DNA of 64,000 nucleotides from Streptomyces sp. NBC_00287. GTDB lineage: Bacteria; Actinomycetota; Actinomycetes; Streptomycetales; Streptomycetaceae. Location: positions 4,588,001 through 4,652,000 of the forward strand of contig NZ_CP108053.1 of NCBI RefSeq assembly GCF_036173105.1, written 5' to 3'. Below are positions 49,720-58,221 of the stretch, one piece after another. The notes below the pieces were generated by a model. It was not told the DNA's origin. It worked only from the letters and a program-made list of their open reading frames with translations, and did no database searches. Numbering within the stretch: position 1 is the stretch's first letter; every line of letters begins with the position of its first letter. Position numbers and translations under genes: made by a program.

Positions 49720-51510
49720 CTAGCGGATCTGGATCCGCCGCTCCACGCTCACCTGGTCGATCTCCGAGACCCGCACGGTGATCTTCATGGTCCAGGTGCC
49801 GGCGAGGGGCAGATTGACGAAGCTGTTCGCCCAGTAGCCGCCCTGGTCTTTCAGCCCTGCGTCGAGCGGGCCGATGTCCTGGGCGGGGAGCGTGAAGGAG
49901 ACACGCAGCTCGGGGACGGTGGACAGACCGCCGTCCGGTCCGAACACCACGGCCTGCAGGGCGTTGTCGCCGACCCGACCGGGGTCGAGGGTGAGTTCGA
50001 CCTTGCCGGTACCGCCGGGGGTGCCGACGTCGAAGGGGACCGTGACCGCGACGGTGCCGCCGGTCGGGGGCGCGGCCTGGGCGGCCTCCGCCTCGGCGCG
50101 CGAAGGCAGAGTCCCGGTGAGCACGGTCGTGATCACCAGCACGATGACGCCCACGGCGACTTCGGCCAGGACCGAGCGGCGAAGGGCGCGGGGGTTGGTC
50201 TCGGGGGCTGGAGGTGGGGGCGGTTCGGGGAGCGGGGGGCCGCCTGCGGGTTGCGGGACCTTGTGGCTTACGGCTTCAGGTACGGCAGCCAGCCTGGCCG
50301 TCCAGCTGCGGGATACCGCCGCGGCGGCGAGGAGCAGGACCACCGCGGCCAGCTTGAGGGTCAGGAGCCTGCCGTAGGTCGTGCCGGTGAGCGCGTCCCA
50401 GTCGCCGAGGCCTCGCCAGGACTGGTAGGTGCCGGTGATGACCAGGACGGTGACCGAGGCGAAGGCGAGGCGGGAGAAGCGGGTGACTGTTTCCGGGGTC
50501 GGGTGGGCTCGGTACAGGGTGATGAGCAGGGCTGTGAGGCCGCCCAGCCATACCGCTGTCGCCAGAAGGTGCAGTACGGATGAGGTCATCGCCAGGGGTA
50601 CCTGGATGCCTGCGGAGGCGTGGTCTGATGCGGCCCAGGTGAGGGCGAGGGCGGTGGCGAGGAAGGCCGGTGGGAGGGTGCGGCGCCATTGTGGCTGGTC
50701 GCGCCCCGCGGCGGAGCCGCAAATCGATACAGCCCCGCGCCCCTTACCTGCGCTGCCCAGCCGTCGGAGATACGTGGCTGTCAGCAGGAGCAGGGCCAGC
50801 CGTGCCAGCAGGGCCAGGCCTGGGCGGCCCGTGAGGGTTCTGGTGAAGGCCTCCAGATCCAGGGCCGCCGCCGGGCCTTCGCCTGTCTCGTACGGGGCCC
50901 GAAGCACCAACAGCGCCAGTGTCGTGCCCAGCAAGGTCCACCAGCCGATGAGGAGCGGCCTGCGCAGCACCCCGGGGTCCTCCGGGCGGCATACGACGAT
51001 GAACGCCGCCGTGCCGATGAGCAGGGCAGCCCCGAGGTACGCCAGATAGCGGGCGATCTTGTGGAGGGCCGCGGTCGCCGGATCCTCCGTGGGACCGGTG
51101 TCGACCGCGACCGGCGTCGGGGACGGCTTGCCGATCGAGAACGTGAACGCGCCCGACACCGGGTGGCTGTCCGCCGACACCACGCGCCAGGCCACCGTGT
51201 AGGTGCCCTCGTCCAGACCGCGGGGCAGGTTCACGCGGGCCGTGTCGGCGTCCTCCGCGTGCTCGGCCTCCCCCAGCCGCAGTCGCCTGCCGTCAGGGCC
51301 CAGGACGCGGACGGAGTCGTCGAGGAAGCCGACGGACTCGGTGAAGGTCAGGGTGAGGTGACGCGGGGCCGTTCGGAGGACGGCTCCGTCCTCGGGGTCG
51401 GTACCGCTGAGGGCCGCGTGCGCCGAAGCCGTTCCCGCACCGCCGAGGACGAGCAGGACCAGCACGGCTGCCAGCAGCACCAGCCCTTGAACTCCGCGCC
51501 GTCGGGCCAC
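49720..51510 (-). CDS. CopC-CopD fusion, copper resistance/import protein
   Basis: 596 residues. Signal peptide (LVLLAAVLVLLVLGGAGTAS) cut before AHAALSGTDPEDG, leaving an N-terminal His as in copper-binding CopC domains; a second CopC ligand segment is SADSHPVSGAFTFSIG. Then a CopD domain with about eight membrane helices (HKIARYLAYLGAALLIGTAA, HLLATAVWLGGLTALLITLY). A Pro-rich linker and an extracellular C-terminal domain (FDVGTPGGTGKVELTLDPGR) resemble YtkA-like domains. Likely binds copper outside and passes it across the membrane. Confidence 0.9.
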   Translation of the reverse strand: MARRRGVQGLVLLAAVLVLLVLGGAGTASAHAALSGTDPEDGAVLRTAPRHLTLTFTESVGFLDDSVRVLGPDGRRLRLGEAEHAEDADTARVNLPRGLDEGTYTVAWRVVSADSHPVSGAFTFSIGKPSPTPVAVDTGPTEDPATAALHKIARYLAYLGAALLIGTAAFIVVCRPEDPGVLRRPLLIGWWTLLGTTLALLVLRAPYETGEGPAAALDLEAFTRTLTGRPGLALLARLALLLLTATYLRRLGSAGKGRGAVSICGSAAGRDQPQWRRTLPPAFLATALALTWAASDHASAGIQVPLAMTSSVLHLLATAVWLGGLTALLITLYRAHPTPETVTRFSRLAFASVTVLVITGTYQSWRGLGDWDALTGTTYGRLLTLKLAAVVLLLAAAAVSRSWTARLAAVPEAVSHKVPQPAGGPPLPEPPPPPAPETNPRALRRSVLAEVAVGVIVLVITTVLTGTLPSRAEAEAAQAAPPTGGTVAVTVPFDVGTPGGTGKVELTLDPGRVGDNALQAVVFGPDGGLSTVPELRVSFTLPAQDIGPLDAGLKDQGGYWANSFVNLPLAGTWTMKITVRVSEIDQVSVERRIQIR

Positions 51511-51574
51511 GTCGTCTCTCCGTCTTCCCCGGTATCAGCCACGAGGATACGTACGTACGGCAAGCCCTCCGCGC

Positions 51575-52324
51575 TCACCAGGTTGGCCGAGCCAACACCC
51601 CTCCGTCCACGACCAAATCGTGCCCCGTGATCCAAGAGGCCATGGGCGACGCCAGAAACACACACGCGTCCCCGACCTCCTCCGCCCGCCCGAGCCGCCC
51701 CAAAGCCGTCGCCGCCCTCCACCGCCGTACGCCCTCCGGCCAGGCCTCGCCCAGGCCGTCCCGTTCGATCAGCCCCGGTGAGACCGTGTTCACGCGGATG
51801 CCGTCGCGGCCGTACTCCAGGGCCGCGGAGCGGGCGTGCATCACGACCGCCGCCTTGGACGCCGCGTAATGCCCGTGCCCCTCCGCCGGCAGCCGCGCCT
51901 CCACCGAGGCGATGTGGGTCACCGAACCGCCGCCCCGCCCCCGCATGACCTCCGCCGCTGCCTGCGTACAGGCGAACACACTCGTCAGGTTGGCATCCAG
52001 CACCGCCCGAAACTCGGCGGCCGTCATCCCGGACAGTTCCCGCACCGGCTGCACTCCGGCGTTGTTGACCAGCGCCGTCAGCCGTCCGCCGCCCCACTCC
52101 GCGGCCTCCCGCACCACGCGACGGCACTCCTCCTCGACGGTCAGATCTCCTTGCAGGACGACCGATTCGCCGATGAGAGACGCCACTTCACGTGCCGAGT
52201 CCACCGAGGTGCGGCAGTGCACGGCCACCCGCGCGCCGGCCTCGGCGAACCGCAGTGCGATGCCGCGGCCGATGCCTCCACCGGCCCCGGTGATCAGAGC
52301 GACCTGGCCCTCGAGAAGCTTCAT
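51575..52324 (-). CDS. Short-chain dehydrogenase/reductase
   Basis: 249 residues. Classical SDR: cofactor motif VALITGAGGGIGRGIALRFA, NNAG at ALVNNAGVQPVRELSG, catalytic Ser in THIASVEARLP and YAASK (Tyr-x3-Lys), then VNTVSPGLIERDGL. VHCRTS at the end of beta-2 suggests NADP(H) preference. Resembles 3-oxoacyl-ACP reductases but the substrate is unknown. The ATG overlaps the cupin stop (ATGA); last gene of the operon behind the iron box. Confidence 0.9.
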   Translation of the reverse strand: MKLLEGQVALITGAGGGIGRGIALRFAEAGARVAVHCRTSVDSAREVASLIGESVVLQGDLTVEEECRRVVREAAEWGGGRLTALVNNAGVQPVRELSGMTAAEFRAVLDANLTSVFACTQAAAEVMRGRGGGSVTHIASVEARLPAEGHGHYAASKAAVVMHARSAALEYGRDGIRVNTVSPGLIERDGLGEAWPEGVRRWRAATALGRLGRAEEVGDACVFLASPMASWITGHDLVVDGGVLARPTW

Positions 52325-52800
52325 GGACGGCACAGTTCCACGATCCGCGCGGCCTCGTGCGGATACGAGGCGGCGAGAGACTCCGCGTCGCCGTGCTCGT
52401 AGTCCTCGTAGGTGAAGCCTGGCGTCATCGTGCAGCCGAAGAAGGTCCAGGAGCCCCCTGCCACCACCCGCGCTCCCATCCAGGTGCCCGCGGGGACGGT
52501 CAACTGCGGTTGCTGGCCGTGCAGTATGTCCGGGCCCAGGGCTAGCGTGCGGGAGCTGCCGTCGGGGGCGAGCAGGAGCATCTCCAGGGGATCGCCGAGG
52601 TAGAAGTGCCAGACCTCGTCGCCGTTCAGCCGGTGCAGGGCCGAGAAGTCGCCCGGCTCGGCGGTGAGCAGGGCGACTATCGCGGTGCCCGCAGGGCGGC
52701 CGTCCGCGCGCCGAGGGCCCGCCCAGGTCTGGCGGAACAGGCCGCCCTCGCGCGGTATCGGCTCCAGGTTGTAGTGGGCGACGAGGTCTTCCGGGGTCAC
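52321..52800 (-). CDS. DUF985 cupin protein
   Basis: 159 residues from a GTG that overlaps the GNAT stop. Cupin_5 motifs: LEPIPREGGLFRQTW, IVALLTAEPGDFSALHRLNG, DEVWHFYLGDPLEMLLLAPD, QPQLTVPAGTWMGARVVAGG and FFGCTMTPGFTYEDYEHG. Function of the family is unknown, though the fold often isomerises sugars or binds a metal. Embedded by overlaps in the acylase-GNAT-cupin-SDR operon. Confidence 0.88.
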   Translation of the reverse strand: MTPEDLVAHYNLEPIPREGGLFRQTWAGPRRADGRPAGTAIVALLTAEPGDFSALHRLNGDEVWHFYLGDPLEMLLLAPDGSSRTLALGPDILHGQQPQLTVPAGTWMGARVVAGGSWTFFGCTMTPGFTYEDYEHGDAESLAASYPHEAARIVELCRP

Positions 52801-53381
52801 CCGGGGAAGGCTACCTCCCGGCGCATAAAGGCGAGTTGGGCCTTCTTCTCGGGCAAGTAGACGTCCGGGATGTCGATCTCGGGGAGGGTGACAAGGGGTC
52901 CCGCCTCGAAGCCCTGCTTCGCGAAACGGGCGATCGCCTTCTCGTTGGCCGCGTCGGGATCGACGACGACCCGCCGCCGGTCGAGGCCGATGAGGACGTA
53001 CGACAGGATCGCGCGCACGAGTCCGGCCGTCCAGCCGGGACGGGCGCCCTCAGGACCGGCGGGCGCGAGCAGCAGATGGACGCCGATGTCGCCGGGCTCC
53101 ACGTCGTAGCACTCGCTGACCCGGTCGGCCTCCGGCTCGTACGTCTGGAGCAGCGCGGCCGGTACGCCGTCCCGCTGGACGAGGAAGGCGTGGTGGGTGT
53201 CGAGGGTGTCCAGATGGCCGTAGATCTCGGCGACCTGCTCGCGGGTGAGGCCGTTCATGCCCCAGAAGGAGGCGCGTTCCTCGCTCACCCAGCCGTGCAC
53301 GACCTCGGCGTCGGCCTGCGGGTCCAGGCGCAGGATCCGCACGGCGGCCTCCTCGTGCACCACCTCGCGGGGCTCAGACAT
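52797..53381 (-). CDS. GNAT acyltransferase, siderophore-biosynthesis (AlcB/IucB) type
   Basis: 194 residues. VHGWVSEERASFWGMNG, GDIGVHLLLAPAGPEGARPG, LVRAILSYVLIGLDRRRVVV, DPDAANEKAIARFAKQGFE and IDIPDVYLPEKKAQLAFMRR match the Acetyltransf_8 family, whose members acylate N-hydroxylated lysine, ornithine or diamines during hydroxamate siderophore assembly. No monooxygenase or NIS/NRPS synthetase is adjacent. Overlaps the acylase gene by 8 nt and sits downstream of an iron box, which supports an iron-related role. Confidence 0.85.
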   Translation of the reverse strand: MSEPREVVHEEAAVRILRLDPQADAEVVHGWVSEERASFWGMNGLTREQVAEIYGHLDTLDTHHAFLVQRDGVPAALLQTYEPEADRVSECYDVEPGDIGVHLLLAPAGPEGARPGWTAGLVRAILSYVLIGLDRRRVVVDPDAANEKAIARFAKQGFEAGPLVTLPEIDIPDVYLPEKKAQLAFMRREVAFPG

Positions 53382-55422
53382 CGGTCTCCTTCTTCAGTAG
53401 CGCGAAATCGGTGACAACGGGGACGAGATCTCCCCTTGTCCACAGGGGCAGTTGATCGCGGTGGTGGGGCGTGCCCGGCACCCCCGAGGCGCCGAACGGC
53501 ACCACCCACAGGCTGTGTTCACGGTCGGCCAGGTCCCACACGTACCGGGCCGCCGGGCCGCGTGCGGCGAGGTCGGTGATGCCGGGCACGGCGGAGGTGC
53601 ACAGCACACAGTCGTGGTCGCCGGAGAGACCTGGTTCGTCGTACTCGGCCGCGATCGCCCGCCAGGGGGCGAGACGGTGGGTGTCGCCCCACACGCCCTG
53701 CGGCGGCTGCGCGGCGACCTGCTCCACGGCCGCGCGCACGGCTTCCGGCCGGTCGATGCCGTACAACTCCTCGGCGCGCAGCAGGTGTTCGAGGGCGAAG
53801 CCGATGCGCGGGACGAGGGCGAGCCAGGGGAGCAGGACCTCGGGGTAGGCGGGCAGGGTGGTCAGGGCGGCGAAGGCGGGGTGCGCGGCGAGCTGTCGTA
53901 CGACCGCGCTGCGCACCGCCGCGTAGAGCGCGGCGGGTCCGCTGTCCGCCTCCATCCGGCGGTCCCAGCTCAGGAGCGTCTCGCGGAGGCGGGCCGCCTC
54001 GGGGGAGAGGCCCTCGAGGGCGGTCAGGTGGTCCATCAGGGGGGCGGCGGAGGCGAGATGGGTGTCGGTGTGGATCGCGGGCATGTCGCCCGGCGACCAC
54101 TTGTCCTTCTCCCCCAGCAGCGCGGCGATGCGGTCGGCTCGGTGCGGCGGGGCGAACTCGACGCCGAGGGGCGTGGCCGGGCCGCGCTGGTTGGCCATCA
54201 CCGCGACTCCGTCGGCGAGTTCGCCGTACGGCATCTCGTGCCAGCCCCGCCACTCGTGGCCGGGTTCCCAGGCGGGCACGAGGTGTACGCGGTTGGCCTC
54301 GGACCGGTCCGGCACCTTCCCGGCGACCCGGTGCAGCAGTCCGCCCTCGGTGTCGGCGGCCTGCACGACATTGACCGGCTCGGTCCAGCGGTCGAAGGCC
54401 CGGTCCACGTCGGCGACCCGACGGGCCCGCAACAGGGGGAGGAGGGCGCCGAAGCCGAGGTCGCCGGTGACGCGGGGCGGGTAGCGGAGGCTGACGGCGC
54501 ACTCGGTGCCGTCGTCGAGCCCTTCGGGGCCGCCGATGACGACCGGACCCCGTTCGGTCTCGATCACCTCGACCTCGACCGGCTCCTCGCCGGCCACCTC
54601 GACGATCTCGGTGTGCCGGGCGGCGCGGGCCCAAGTCCCGTCCGGACCAAGGGCCTCGACCCCCGCGCCCGTCCGCCGCAGCCGCTCCCGGTACAGGTCC
54701 TGGTAGTCGGCCATGGCGTTGGTGATGGCCCAGGCGACCGTGCCGGTGTGCCCGAAGTGGGCGATGCCGGGGACGCCCGGGACGGCGAGGCCCACGACGT
54801 CGAACTCGGGGCAGGACAGGCGGATCTGCTGGTAGACGCCGGCGTCCTCGATGAACCGGTGCGGATCGCCCGCGATGATCGGCTGCCCGGTGACCGTCCG
54901 CTCGCCGCCGACCAGCCAGCCGTTGCTGCCGGAGGTGCCGGGCCCGTCGATGGCGAACAGGCCCACGGCCTCCGCGCCGAGATGCCGCACCGCCTGCTCG
55001 CGCCAGAGCTTGGCCGGGAAGCCGGCGAAGAGGATGTGGATGCCGAGCCAGACCCCGAGCGGGGTCCAGGGCTCCCAGCGGCCGGGGATGCCGACGGGCA
55101 GGGACGCCTCCGCGAGACCCTCGTTGACACCGTCGACGTACGCCCGTATCCACGCGGCCGTCTCCGGATCCGTCCGTTCCAGCTCGGCCCAGCAGCGGCG
55201 GGCGGTGTCGTCGAGCCTGGCCCGCCGGACGAAGCGGTCCCAGGGCAGGGAGTCCGGGCCGAGGAGGGCGGCGGAGGTGCCCTGGGCGCGGCGTCGCTCC
55301 ACCTCCAGCTGCCAGGCCCGGTCGAGGGCGGTGACGCGGCCCTGGGCGCGGGCGAGTTCGCCCACCCCGTCCGCCCGCAGATGCGGGATGCCCCAGGCGT
55401 CGCGGTAGATCTCGGCGGTCAC
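53374..55422 (-). CDS. Penicillin acylase family (Ntn hydrolase) protein
   Basis: 682 residues from GTG 55422 with GGAGG 6 nt upstream. N-terminal alpha-chain region IYRDAWGIPHLRADGVGELA; nucleophile Ser166 in GPGTSGSNGWLVGGERT, where autoproteolysis would free the beta chain; then GDPHRFIEDAGVYQQIRLSC and HTGTVAWAITNAMADYQDLY. No signal peptide, unlike most penicillin or acyl-homoserine-lactone acylases, so it probably acts in the cytoplasm. First gene behind an iron box with a siderophore-type GNAT, suggesting acyl-siderophore deacylation or acyl exchange (inferred; PvdQ in pyoverdine maturation is the precedent). Confidence 0.88.
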   Translation of the reverse strand: MTAEIYRDAWGIPHLRADGVGELARAQGRVTALDRAWQLEVERRRAQGTSAALLGPDSLPWDRFVRRARLDDTARRCWAELERTDPETAAWIRAYVDGVNEGLAEASLPVGIPGRWEPWTPLGVWLGIHILFAGFPAKLWREQAVRHLGAEAVGLFAIDGPGTSGSNGWLVGGERTVTGQPIIAGDPHRFIEDAGVYQQIRLSCPEFDVVGLAVPGVPGIAHFGHTGTVAWAITNAMADYQDLYRERLRRTGAGVEALGPDGTWARAARHTEIVEVAGEEPVEVEVIETERGPVVIGGPEGLDDGTECAVSLRYPPRVTGDLGFGALLPLLRARRVADVDRAFDRWTEPVNVVQAADTEGGLLHRVAGKVPDRSEANRVHLVPAWEPGHEWRGWHEMPYGELADGVAVMANQRGPATPLGVEFAPPHRADRIAALLGEKDKWSPGDMPAIHTDTHLASAAPLMDHLTALEGLSPEAARLRETLLSWDRRMEADSGPAALYAAVRSAVVRQLAAHPAFAALTTLPAYPEVLLPWLALVPRIGFALEHLLRAEELYGIDRPEAVRAAVEQVAAQPPQGVWGDTHRLAPWRAIAAEYDEPGLSGDHDCVLCTSAVPGITDLAARGPAARYVWDLADREHSLWVVPFGASGVPGTPHHRDQLPLWTRGDLVPVVTDFALLKKETDV

Positions 55423-55451
55423 CTGTCACCCTCCTGTGCTAGTACTGTGCT

Positions 55452-55470
55452 TTAGGTTAGCCTTGCCTAA
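55452..55470. promoter_or_regulatory. Iron box (DmdR1/IdeR-type operator)
   Basis: TTAGGTTAGCCTTGCCTAA, matching the 19-bp consensus TTAGGTTAGGCTAACCTAA at 16 positions. It lies in the 88-bp spacer between divergent penicillin-acylase and siderophore-interacting-protein genes, so one site can repress both in iron-replete cells. Confidence 0.9.
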
Positions 55471-55510
55471 GTAATTCGTGGCGGAATAGTACGCGAAGGG
55501 TGAAGAGGCA

Positions 55511-56215
55511 ATGGGGCAGGGGCACGGTTGGCAGGGCACGGTCCTGAAACTGCTGGGCGCCAAGGACTTCGAGTTCACGGTCACCGGCGCCGAGGACGTC
55601 TCCTCCGACTACCGGCGGCTCCATCTCACCGACGGCGGCATGCTCGCGGCCACCGGCGTCCACCCGACGATGTGGGTCCGGCTGTGGTTCGAGAACGGCG
55701 GCAAGCCGCATCAGCGGGCGTACACCCTGGTCGACCCCGACCCTCACGCCGGCACTTTCAGCCTCGAATTCGCGCTCCACGAAGGATGCGCCAGCGACTG
55801 GGCGCGGGCGGCGAAGCCCGGGAACACCATCGAGGCGACGGTCCAGGGCACGGGCTTCCAGCGGCCCCGGCCCGAGCCCTCGCACGTCTTCGCGATGGCC
55901 GACCCGGCTTCACTGCCCGCGCTCAACTCCCTCCTGGACGAACTGGGTTCGGCCCCGGCGACGATCTGGTTCGAGGGGAACCTGGACGGACTGCCGTTCC
56001 GCGGCGACCCGGCCGACGTCCGCACGGTCCCACGCCACGACCTCGTCGACGCCGTACGCGCGGACCTCCCCGCCCTGCTCAAGTCCACCGAGCACCCGTA
56101 CATCTGGATCGCCTGCGACACGACGACGACCCGCACCCTGTCGATGTACGCCCGCAAGGAACTGGGCGTCGCCAAGGACCGTATGCACGCGCTGGGGTAC
56201 TGGCGCGCGACCTGA
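55511..56215 (+). CDS. Siderophore-interacting protein (ferric-siderophore reductase type)
   Basis: 234 residues. FAD-binding domain with RAYTLVDPDPHAGTFSLEFA, LHEGCASDWARAAKPGNTIE, then an NAD(P)H domain: FAMADPASLPALNSLLDEL, TIWFEGNLDGLPF and YIWIACDTTTTRTLSMYARK, ending GYWRAT. Members reduce ferric siderophores in the cytosol to release iron. Divergent from the acylase operon across the iron box. Confidence 0.93.
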   Translation: MGQGHGWQGTVLKLLGAKDFEFTVTGAEDVSSDYRRLHLTDGGMLAATGVHPTMWVRLWFENGGKPHQRAYTLVDPDPHAGTFSLEFALHEGCASDWARAAKPGNTIEATVQGTGFQRPRPEPSHVFAMADPASLPALNSLLDELGSAPATIWFEGNLDGLPFRGDPADVRTVPRHDLVDAVRADLPALLKSTEHPYIWIACDTTTTRTLSMYARKELGVAKDRMHALGYWRAT

Positions 56216-56239
56216 CCCCGTACGCGGCATCATCGAGCC

Positions 56240-56824
56240 ATGGACGTCACCCTTCACCTCGCCCAGGACCCGGACGCCGACGAGTTGCTCGGCCGCAGTC
56301 CGCTCGCCGCGCTGGTCGGGATGCTGCTCGATCAGCAGGTTCCGATGGAGTGGGCGTTCAAGGGGCCCCGGACGATCGCGGACCGGATCGGTACGGACGA
56401 CCTGGACGCGCACGACATCGCCGCGCAGGACCCGGAGGCCTTCGTGGCGCTGCTGTCGGAGAAGCCGGCCGTGCACCGCTACCCGGGGTCCATGGCCAAG
56501 CGCATCCAGCAGCTGTGCCAGTACCTGGTCGAGCACTACGACGGAAACGCCGAGCTGGTCTGGAAGGGCGTCACGGACGGCAAAGAACTGCTCCGGCGCC
56601 TGGAGGAACTCCCCGGCTTCGGCAAGCAGAAGGCACAGATCTTCCTCGCCCTGCTGGGCAAGCAGCTCGGCGTGGCCCCCAGGGGCTGGCGGGAGGCGGC
56701 CGGGTCGTACGGCGAGGCCAAGTCCTTCCGGTCCGTTGCCGACATCACGGGACCGGAGTCACTGGCGAAGGTGCGGGCGCACAAGCAGGAGATGAAGGCG
56801 GCGGCCAAGGCGGCCAAGAAGTAA
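56240..56824 (+). CDS. HhH-GPD base-excision DNA glycosylase-like protein
   Basis: 194 residues. LVGMLLDQQVPMEWAFKGPR, then the helix-hairpin-helix LEELPGFGKQKAQIFLALLG. The catalytic Asp normally ~20 residues after the hairpin is not obvious (GWREAAGSYGEAKSFRSVAD contains a candidate at the end). Conserved in Streptomyces as HhH-GPD family protein; the lesion is unknown. Lys/Ala-rich C-terminus. Confidence 0.82.
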   Translation: MDVTLHLAQDPDADELLGRSPLAALVGMLLDQQVPMEWAFKGPRTIADRIGTDDLDAHDIAAQDPEAFVALLSEKPAVHRYPGSMAKRIQQLCQYLVEHYDGNAELVWKGVTDGKELLRRLEELPGFGKQKAQIFLALLGKQLGVAPRGWREAAGSYGEAKSFRSVADITGPESLAKVRAHKQEMKAAAKAAKK

Positions 56825-56879
56825 GCCGTTCGGCCCACCCTTGGTGGCAGGGCGGGCCCGGTCGTTCCCACCATGAACC

Positions 56880-57545
56880 ATGACCGAGGTACCGTCCGGC
56901 CCCGCCTGGGGCCCCGAGTTCGACGACCGCAAGGTTCACGCGCAGCACCCCCCGCGCGGTGGGCATGAGCCCGAGCCGCCCTTCGAGGGGCCGTTGCACG
57001 CCCTGTCCCAGGCCGCCTGGCAGGTGGTGCTGCTCACCGGCATCGCGTCGCTGATCCTCGGCGTGCTGGTGCTGATCTGGCCGGGCTCCACGCTGCGCGC
57101 CACCGGCTTCCTGTTCGGCTTCTACCTCCTGATCAGCGGCGTCTTCCAGCTGGTCGCCGCGTTCGGCACGCACAAGACGACCTCGCTGCGCGTGCTGGGC
57201 TTCATCAGCGGTGCCCTCTCCATCCTGCTGGGCCTGTTCTGCTTCCGCGGACCGATGCAGTCACTGCTGCTGCTCGCCCTGTGGATCGGCATCGGCTGGC
57301 TGATCCGCGGCATCACCCAGACCGTCGCCGCCGTTTCCGACCCGGCGATGCCCGCCCGCGGCTGGCAGATCTTCCTCGGCATCGTCACCTTCATCGGCGG
57401 GATCGTGCTGATCGACTCCCCCTTCGAGTCGGTCTTCGTCCTCACCGTCGTCGGCGGGATCTGGCTCATCGCCGTCGGCCTCGTCGAGATCGTCACGGCG
57501 GTACGCATCCGCGGCCGCGCCAAGCAGGTCCCGCGCGAGGTGTGA
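56880..57545 (+). CDS. HdeD/DUF308 family membrane protein
   Basis: 221 residues. Hydrophilic N-terminus (~45 residues) and six membrane helices in the HdeD pattern: VVLLTGIASLILGVLVLIWP, FLFGFYLLISGVFQLVAAFG, LGFISGALSILLGLFCFRGP, ALWIGIGWLIRGITQ, FLGIVTFIGGIVLIDSPF and GGIWLIAVGLVEIVTAVRIR. HdeD is linked to acid resistance in E. coli; the role in actinobacteria is unknown. Confidence 0.88.
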   Translation: MTEVPSGPAWGPEFDDRKVHAQHPPRGGHEPEPPFEGPLHALSQAAWQVVLLTGIASLILGVLVLIWPGSTLRATGFLFGFYLLISGVFQLVAAFGTHKTTSLRVLGFISGALSILLGLFCFRGPMQSLLLLALWIGIGWLIRGITQTVAAVSDPAMPARGWQIFLGIVTFIGGIVLIDSPFESVFVLTVVGGIWLIAVGLVEIVTAVRIRGRAKQVPREV

Positions 57546-57615
57546 GTACGCCGTGCGGGCGGATCCCACGGACGGCGCGTTCCACGCCGTACACCACCAG
57601 GGCAGACCAGCAACC

Positions 57616-57900
57616 ATGAGCACCAGAACCTGGCTCCGCGCCTTCGTCCTGCTGCTCGCCCTGTGCCTGCCGGCGGCCCCCGCCGAGATCCCCGTGGCAC
57701 CGGCCGTCCAAGCGGGCGAGATCGTCGAGTACGACGTCATGGACACGGCTCTGCGCCAGGTGTCCCCCCGCCGCGCGCACCGCCCCCGGCCGCCCGCCAC
57801 CGCCGTACCCCCAAAACCCTCACCCCGCCCCGAGGCGTCCGTCGCCACGCCCCGCCCATGGGATCCACCGGCCCGCCGCTCGGTGGTCCTGCGCTGCTGA
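57616..57900 (+). CDS. Small secreted or anchored hypothetical protein
   Basis: 94 residues: signal-like N-terminus (STRTWLRAFVLLLALCLPAA) followed by APAVQAGEIVEYDVMDTALR and a Pro/Arg-rich tail ending VVLRC. I chose ATG 57616, which puts the hydrophobic stretch near the N-terminus. No family recognised; codon bias is consistent with a real gene. Confidence 0.5.
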   Translation: MSTRTWLRAFVLLLALCLPAAPAEIPVAPAVQAGEIVEYDVMDTALRQVSPRRAHRPRPPATAVPPKPSPRPEASVATPRPWDPPARRSVVLRC

Positions 57901-57952
57901 CAGAACCGGCACCCACAGGTTCGTCAGTCAGTACGACGCAAGGAGCACCCCC

Positions 57953-58069
57953 ATGCCCATGGACCCGTACGCCGTCCTGCGCGCCCTGGTGCGGGCCGAG
58001 GCCGCGCGCAGCGCGCCGAAGCCGCAGGTGAAGCAGGGCGAGCAGGCCCCCAAGGACAAGAACCGCTGA
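57953..58069 (+). CDS. 38-residue conserved small protein
   Basis: MPMDPYAVLRALVRAEAARS continues APKPQVKQGEQ and ends PKDKNR. AAGGAG lies 8 nt upstream of the ATG. An amphipathic, basic helix followed by a charged tail; resembles very short conserved Streptomyces proteins of unknown function. Below usual gene-size cut-offs. Confidence 0.6.
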   Translation: MPMDPYAVLRALVRAEAARSAPKPQVKQGEQAPKDKNR

Positions 58070-58221
58070 GCGAGCGGCGGAGGCGTGTGTCGGCTACCGC
58101 CTCCGCCGCGCCGTATCGGAGACCGAGCGGGTGAGCCGAAACCGTCGGCGGCGGCCACACAGCAGGCAGTGTCCCCATTGGTGGCGCTGCACGGCAGCGC
58201 GGCATGGAGCGCCCCGCCCTG

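Noticed and set aside
58070..58221. Attachment site for the serine integrase
   Set aside because: No core repeat or disrupted gene could be identified by eye on either side of the integrase.
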